This document shows, piece by piece, positions 13,849 through 13,931 of a stretch of 13,931 bases of DNA. The stretch is taken from contig JAEYVF010000151.1 in NCBI GenBank assembly GCA_023432005.1, positions 1 to 13,931 of the forward strand, written 5' to 3'. The translations under genes were made by a program, and so were the position numbers. The notes below the pieces were generated by a model. The model was not told where the DNA came from. It did not search any database and worked only from the letters and a program-made list of their open reading frames with translations. How positions within the stretch are numbered: the first letter of the stretch is position 1; each line of letters begins with the position of its first letter. Origin of the DNA: Actinomycetes bacterium. GTDB taxonomy: Bacteria > Actinomycetota > Actinomycetes > Actinomycetales > Microbacteriaceae.

Positions 13849-13931
13849 GTGATCGTTGGATACCTCGCCCCCATCGCGTTCGGCCTGGCCTCGATCGGCT
13901 CGGCCATCGGCGTGGGCCTCGTCGTCGGCAA
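13849..13931 (+). CDS. atpE: F1Fo ATP synthase subunit c, N-terminal fragment
   Basis: The first 27 codons of subunit c, the small hairpin protein that forms the rotating proton-carrying ring. It starts at GTG 13849, supported by AAGGA six bases upstream. The visible residues, MIVGYLAPIAFGLASIGSAI then GVGLVVG, are the first transmembrane helix with the alternating glycine/alanine pattern (GSAIGVG) needed for tight helix packing in the ring. The second helix with the proton-binding carboxylate lies beyond the window, so ion specificity cannot be judged. Position directly after atpB is the standard order, and atpF would be expected next. Confidence 0.93.
   Translation, partial: MIVGYLAPIAFGLASIGSAIGVGLVVG

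Noticed and set aside
1..13931. tRNA genes, insertion sequences, attachment sites or defence genes
   Set aside because: Nearly all bases are taken up by recognisable housekeeping genes, and none of the gaps is longer than about 135 bases or contains a tRNA-like or inverted-repeat structure of that kind.

Overview
The window is a fully co-directional (+ strand), densely packed housekeeping region of a high-GC Gram-positive bacterium. By eye the base composition is about 70% G+C (not counted), and third codon positions are strongly G/C. The gene order argS - lysA - hom - thrC - thrB - rho - prfA - prmC - tsaC - wecA - atpI-like - atpB - atpE matches the conserved actinobacterial block (in Mycobacterium tuberculosis, Rv1292 to Rv1305). 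The long Rho insertion, frequent GTG starts and protein style suggest an actinomycete, possibly Microbacteriaceae; the family-level call is inference.

Region 1 (1-1445) holds the 3' end of argS and two envelope genes, an LmeA/DUF2993-type lipid-binding protein and a four-helix membrane protein. These lie between argS and lysA, which are direct neighbours in mycobacteria and corynebacteria. Region 2 (1446-6340) starts with a promoter-like sequence and hairpin leader, then lysA, hom, thrC and thrB in tight succession: the last step of lysine synthesis and the route from aspartate semialdehyde to threonine. Region 3 (6341-10403) is a gene-expression cluster. It has a structured, C-rich leader followed by rho with a long disordered insertion, then prfA (RF1) and its methyltransferase prmC. 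The rpmE gene found between rho and prfA in M. tuberculosis is absent. Region 4 (10404-12877) has tsaC (tRNA t6A synthesis), wecA (first lipid-linked glycan step) and an AtpI-like membrane protein, with overlapping ends. Region 5 (12878-13931) opens the F-type ATP synthase operon with a promoter-like sequence, atpB and the first 27 codons of atpE.

There is no mobile element, CRISPR array, RNA gene or defence island that I can support, and no clearly undescribed system. The points most worth a second look are: atpB, whose conserved N-terminus has no ATG/GTG/TTG and appears to start at CTG behind a Shine-Dalgarno sequence; the rho leader, which looks like an autoregulatory element (hairpin, C-rich G-poor stretch, hairpin next to the ribosome-binding site); the repeat-rich Rho insertion; the missing rpmE; and the A-rich translation initiation region of atpE in an otherwise GC-rich context.
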